The notes beneath the pieces were generated by a model. The model made no database searches, had not been told where the DNA came from, and worked only from the letters and a program-made list of their open reading frames with translations. The position numbers and the translations under genes are program-made. Positions 61,335-64,000 of a DNA stretch of 64,000 nucleotides are shown piece after piece; position 1 is the first letter of the stretch, and each line of letters opens with the position of its first letter. Source of the DNA: Phenylobacterium sp. Root700 (lineage in GTDB: Bacteria; Pseudomonadota; Alphaproteobacteria; Caulobacterales; Caulobacteraceae); NCBI RefSeq assembly GCF_001429025.1, contig NZ_LMHT01000035.1, forward strand, positions 357,584-421,583, given 5' to 3'.

Positions 61335-62264
61335 CTAGACCGCCTTGGCGGTGACGGACTGATACTCGCCGACCAACTGATCGATGATGTCGGCCACGTG
61401 CTCGACGCCGCGAACCGCGCCGACGCCCTGCCCCGCCGACCAGACATCTTTCCAGCGCTTGGCGTCGTTGCTTTCCGGGCGGCCAAGGTCGATCTCGGCC
61501 TTCGCGCCCATCTTCGCCGGATCGAAGCCCGCCGCGACCAGGCTGCCCTTCAGCCAGTTGGCCGGTACGCCGGTCAGCGAAGCCGAGGTGATGATCTCAT
61601 CAGCCGAGGCGTCGATCAGCATCGACTTGTAGTCGGGGTGCGCCAGGCTTTCTTCCGACGCGATCAGACGGGTGCCGAGATAGGCGAAGTCCGCGCCCAG
61701 GATCTCGGCGGCCCGCACCGCCTGGCCCGAGCCGATGGCCCCACCCAGCACGACGACGCCGTCGAAGAACTCGCGCACGGCCGGCACGAAGGCGAAGGCC
61801 GACAGCGCGCCCGTGTGACCGCCGGCGCCGGCCGAGATCAGCACCAGCCCGTCCACGCCGGCTTCAGCCGCCTTGCGCGCATAGGTCAGCGAATTGACGT
61901 CGGCGAAGACCATGCCGCCATAGGCCTGGACCGCCTGGACCAGCTCCTTGGGGCTGCCCAGCGCAGTGATGACGATCGGCGGCTTGTGCTTCAGCACCAG
62001 CGCCATTTCCTCGTCCGTCCGCTCATAGGAGCGATGGACCATGATGTTGATCGCCCAAGGGGCCTTGGTCTCGGCCGTGGCTGCAGCGATCTCGCCCAGC
62101 CACTCGTCGAGGATTTCGATGGTCCGGGCGTTGTTGGCGGGGAACGAGCCGATGATTCCCGACTTGCAGGCGGCGAGCACTAGCTCCGGCCCGGAGACCA
62201 GGAACATGGGTGCGGCGATGGCGGGAAGGCGCAGGCGCGCCTTGATCGAACCAATATCTTGCAT
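61335..62264 (-). CDS. Nitronate monooxygenase family FMN protein
   Basis: A 309-residue FMN TIM-barrel enzyme. LPAIAAPMFLVSGPELVLAACKSGIIGSFPANNAR is the N-terminal FMN site, VLISAGAGGHTG holds the catalytic His150, and VVVLGGAIGSGQAVRAAEILGADFAYLGTRLIASEES the phosphate site. The family oxidises nitronates or reduces enoyl compounds. It is a lone minus-strand gene; the 18-bp site at 62315 lies 51 bases upstream, in plus orientation. Confidence 0.9.
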   Translation of the reverse strand: MQDIGSIKARLRLPAIAAPMFLVSGPELVLAACKSGIIGSFPANNARTIEILDEWLGEIAAATAETKAPWAINIMVHRSYERTDEEMALVLKHKPPIVITALGSPKELVQAVQAYGGMVFADVNSLTYARKAAEAGVDGLVLISAGAGGHTGALSAFAFVPAVREFFDGVVVLGGAIGSGQAVRAAEILGADFAYLGTRLIASEESLAHPDYKSMLIDASADEIITSASLTGVPANWLKGSLVAAGFDPAKMGAKAEIDLGRPESNDAKRWKDVWSAGQGVGAVRGVEHVADIIDQLVGEYQSVTAKAV

Positions 62265-62314
62265 CTGGTCTTCCGACGTCCCTTCAGCCCCCGGCGCGAC
62301 CCTCGCGCCAATAA

Positions 62315-62332
62315 ACTTGCAAAATGGAACTT
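62315..62332 (+). promoter_or_regulatory. 18-bp repeat, site f (nitronate monooxygenase promoter)
   Basis: ACTTGCAAAATGGAACTT, an exact match to ACTTGCA-N7-ACTW. It lies 51 bases upstream of the minus-strand flavoprotein start. Confidence 0.72.
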
Positions 62333-62382
62333 ATTGGCCGTGGGCGACGCCGTCAACCATGGTATGCGAACCCACGCTAGTT

Positions 62383-62400
62383 ACTTGCATAAATGCACTT
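62383..62400 (+). promoter_or_regulatory. 18-bp repeat, site g (SnoaL-like operon promoter)
   Basis: ACTTGCATAAATGCACTT, exact match, 43 bases before the ATG at 62443. It is centred 68 bases from site f, one per divergent promoter. Confidence 0.72.
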
Positions 62401-62442
62401 ATCGAAATAGCCTGACCTCAGGGAAACAGGAAAGGCGTGGCC

Positions 62443-62847
62443 ATGAGCCAAAATATGAAGGTGCTGGAGGCGATGATCGACGCTTCCAAGCGGAAGGATC
62501 ATGAGGCCTTCCTCGAAACCATGACCGACGATCTTGAGTATCACTGGCACATGGGAACGCGGCCGATCCGCGACAAAGCCACGATGCGGAAGTTCCTGCG
62601 CAACTACGAGCTCGGCTTCGATCAGCGCGATTGGACGATCGTCAATTGGGCCGAGAAGGACGACAAGATCCTCGTGGAGGGCGTGGAGAAGATCTACGAC
62701 CGCACCCGCGAGGTGCTGATTGACAACCCCTTCATGCAGGTTGTCGAATTCCGCGACGGCAAGATCTGCAAGCTGCGCGACTACTACGACTCCGCCCTGG
62801 TGCAAGCGCCGGCGCGTAAGGAAACCGGCTCGGAGACCGCCGCATGA
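62443..62847 (+). CDS. SnoaL-like/NTF2-fold protein (first of pair)
   Basis: A 134-residue cone-shaped alpha+beta fold protein: KVLEAMIDASKRKDHEAFLETMTDDLEYHWHMGTRPIRDKATMRKFLRNY, VEKIYDRTREVLIDNPFMQVVEFRDGKICKLRDYYD. The YHWHMGTRP segment gives two His that may lie in the cavity. Members act as isomerases, hydratases or cyclases, or simply bind. The ATG at 62443 follows AGGAAAGG; a GTG six bases upstream is possible. It is coupled to the next gene (ATGA). Confidence 0.85.
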   Translation: MSQNMKVLEAMIDASKRKDHEAFLETMTDDLEYHWHMGTRPIRDKATMRKFLRNYELGFDQRDWTIVNWAEKDDKILVEGVEKIYDRTREVLIDNPFMQVVEFRDGKICKLRDYYDSALVQAPARKETGSETAA

Positions 62848-63236
62848 CCACCCTGACCACGACCGAAGCCAAGATCGACACCATCCGCCGTCTGCAGCAG
62901 GCGATCGCGACGAAGGACAAGCAGGCCTTCCTCGACTTCTTCGCGCCGGAGGTGGAGTACCACTACCATGTCGGCACCCGACCGCTGATGGGCCGCGACT
63001 GGGTGGAGAAATTCATCACCAAGTACTGGGCCGACAACTCCAGTTCGACCTGGATTATCGAGCGCCATTCCGAGACCGACGCTCACCTCTTCACCGAGGG
63101 CCGCGAGGAATACGTCAACGCCAGCGGCCAGGTGGTGACCCACCCCTATATGGGCATCATCGACTTCAAGCCGGACGGCAAGATCGTCGGCTGGCGCGAC
63201 TACTTCCAGATGGCCGATCCGAACGCCACGAAGTAG
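62844..63236 (+). CDS. SnoaL-like/NTF2-fold protein (second of pair)
   Basis: A 130-residue paralogue of its neighbour: KIDTIRRLQQAIATKDKQAFLDFFAPEVEYHYHVGTRPLMGRDWVEKFITKYW, REEYVNASGQVVTHPYMGIIDFKPDGKIVGWRDYF. The YHYHVGTRP segment corresponds to YHWHMGTRP in the first gene. Tandem NTF2-fold genes suggest a heterodimer or two steps on one scaffold. It starts at 62844 overlapping the previous stop by four bases. Confidence 0.85.
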   Translation: MTTLTTTEAKIDTIRRLQQAIATKDKQAFLDFFAPEVEYHYHVGTRPLMGRDWVEKFITKYWADNSSSTWIIERHSETDAHLFTEGREEYVNASGQVVTHPYMGIIDFKPDGKIVGWRDYFQMADPNATK

Positions 63237-63249
63237 CCGGCGACCTTGA

Positions 63250-63281
63250 GCGTTTCCCGGCTCCAACGAGCCAGGAAACGC
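63250..63281. terminator. Hairpin after SnoaL-like genes
   Basis: GCGTTTCC / GGAAACGC with an inner GGCTC/GAGCC and a CAAC loop, 13 bases after the stop at 63236. Confidence 0.6.
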
Positions 63282-63311
63282 CGACAGGGTTTTGGTCTCA
63301 GATCGTTTTTG

Positions 63312-63338
63312 AAGGCGCCGGATCTATGCCGGCGCCTT
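63312..63338 (+). terminator. Terminator hairpin overlapping the end of the convergent ligase gene
   Basis: A 10-bp stem AAGGCGCCGG / CCGGCGCCTT with a seven-base loop; on the plus strand TTGCTCTTTC follows. It overlaps the last codons of the minus-strand ligase (stop at 63324). Confidence 0.6.
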
Positions 63339-64000
63339 TGCTCTTTCGTCGCGCAGCGCGCTGCGGCGCACCTTGCCGGCGTCGTCACGCAGACGCTCAG
63401 CGGTCACCTCGAAGCTGCGCGGCAGCTTGTAGGGCGCGATCCGCGCGGCGAGGAAGGCCTTCACCGCCTCGACATCGAGCGGCCCGGCCTCGGCCGCCAT
63501 TTCCAGGATCGCGTGCACGCGCTGGCCGAGATCCTCGTCGGGCAGTCCGACCACGACGCTGGACAACACGCCCGGATAGGCGTCGACCGCCGCCTCGACC
63601 TCGGCCGGGTAGATGTTGGCCCCGCCCGAGATGATCAGGTCGGTCCGTCGGTCGGCCAGGTAGAGGTAGCCCTCCTCGTCTATATGGCCGAGGTCGCCGA
63701 AGGTTTCCCATTCGCCGAGCGCGCGGGGTTCGGCCCCGATGTAGTGGTAGGTAGCGCCGCGGCCGCCGGCCGGCAGGAAATAGACCTCGCCAATCTCGTT
63801 CGGCGCGGCCTCCTCCCCGCCCTCATTGAGGATCTTGATCTGGCTGCCCGGCATCAGTCGGCCGACCGATCCCTTGTGCGTCAGCCACTCGCGGCCGCCG
63901 ATGGAGGTGCCGCCCATGGCCTCGGTGCCGGAATAGACCTCCCAGACCCGATCGGGCCCCAGCCACTCAATCCACTTCTCCTTCAACCAGACCGGGCAGG
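63324..64000 (-). CDS. AMP-forming acyl-CoA synthetase, C-terminal part (runs off right edge)
   Basis: The last 224 residues of an ANL-superfamily ligase; the start lies beyond the window. Reading in from the right edge gives PVWLKEKWIEWLGPDRVWEVYSGTEAMGG (the A5 region), then GDLGHIDEEGYLYLADRRTDLIISGGANIYPAEVEAAVDAYPG (A7-A8), and near the end RDDAGKVRRSALRD with the catalytic Lys (A10). The family activates aromatic, fatty or bile-type acids; a TTG inside the window is not the true start because the frame continues with conserved residues. It is the second ligase of the right-hand region. Confidence 0.88.
   Translation of the reverse strand, partial: CPVWLKEKWIEWLGPDRVWEVYSGTEAMGGTSIGGREWLTHKGSVGRLMPGSQIKILNEGGEEAAPNEIGEVYFLPAGGRGATYHYIGAEPRALGEWETFGDLGHIDEEGYLYLADRRTDLIISGGANIYPAEVEAAVDAYPGVLSSVVVGLPDEDLGQRVHAILEMAAEAGPLDVEAVKAFLAARIAPYKLPRSFEVTAERLRDDAGKVRRSALRDERAKAPA

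Overview
The window is GC-rich DNA from an alphaproteobacterium, most likely Caulobacterales (Caulobacter/Phenylobacterium type) or a sphingomonad. This is inferred from three large TonB-dependent receptors with proteobacterial TonB boxes, a PEP-CTERM protein of the alphaproteobacterial PEPxxWAMM type, a NodT/OprM-type efflux operon, and the style of tightly overlapping catabolic operons. No rRNA, tRNA, CRISPR array, insertion sequence or phage gene was seen. Most of the window is a catabolic neighbourhood.

Region 1 (1-32.3 kb) looks like one large regulon. A 24-bp inverted repeat, AAATGATATA-N4-TATAYCATTT, occurs seven times in promoter regions, and a HutC-type GntR regulator sits in the middle (17880-18695) with a degenerate copy at its own promoter. 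The repeat precedes an 11-gene minus-strand operon (RedY/HapK-like protein, SDR, PuuE-like hydrolase, GST, CitE-type lyase, MaoC hydratase, acyl-CoA dehydrogenase, two CaiB/BaiF CoA-transferases, two MmgE/PrpD proteins). It also precedes a methyltransferase operon, a VOC/oxidoreductase/alpha-beta hydrolase operon, an MFS carrier, a membrane protein/FAD oxidase/aldehyde dehydrogenase operon, a TonB receptor with a divergent isochorismatase-type amidase, and a LeuCD-like hydratase/PEP-mutase-type lyase/PuuE-like hydrolase operon. Together these could import an amide- or imide-bearing compound, hydrolyse it to a substituted maleate, hydrate and cleave it, and pass CoA-activated acid fragments on. 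That pathway reading is inference.

Region 2 (32.3-41.5 kb) holds a LysR regulator divergent from two related FAD_binding_2 flavoproteins separated by a 73-residue protein, then a PEP-CTERM protein, a second TonB receptor and an EthA-like Baeyer-Villiger monooxygenase. Region 3 (41.5-52.6 kb) is more housekeeping in type: a TetR-controlled RND efflux operon, an ArsR/SRPBCC/GST operon and PEP carboxylase.

Region 4 (52.6-64 kb) contains a third TonB receptor, two spinster-like MFS carriers, a carotenoid-cleavage-type oxygenase, two AMP-forming acyl-CoA ligases, a nitronate-monooxygenase-type flavoprotein and two SnoaL-like proteins. A second, different 18-bp repeat (ACTTGCA-N7-ACTW) lies before nearly every transcription unit there, so this looks like a second regulon whose regulator is not evident in the window.

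Unusual enzymes include two nitrilase-superfamily proteins with serine at the catalytic-cysteine position and a tandem alpha/beta-hydrolase with histidine at both nucleophile positions.
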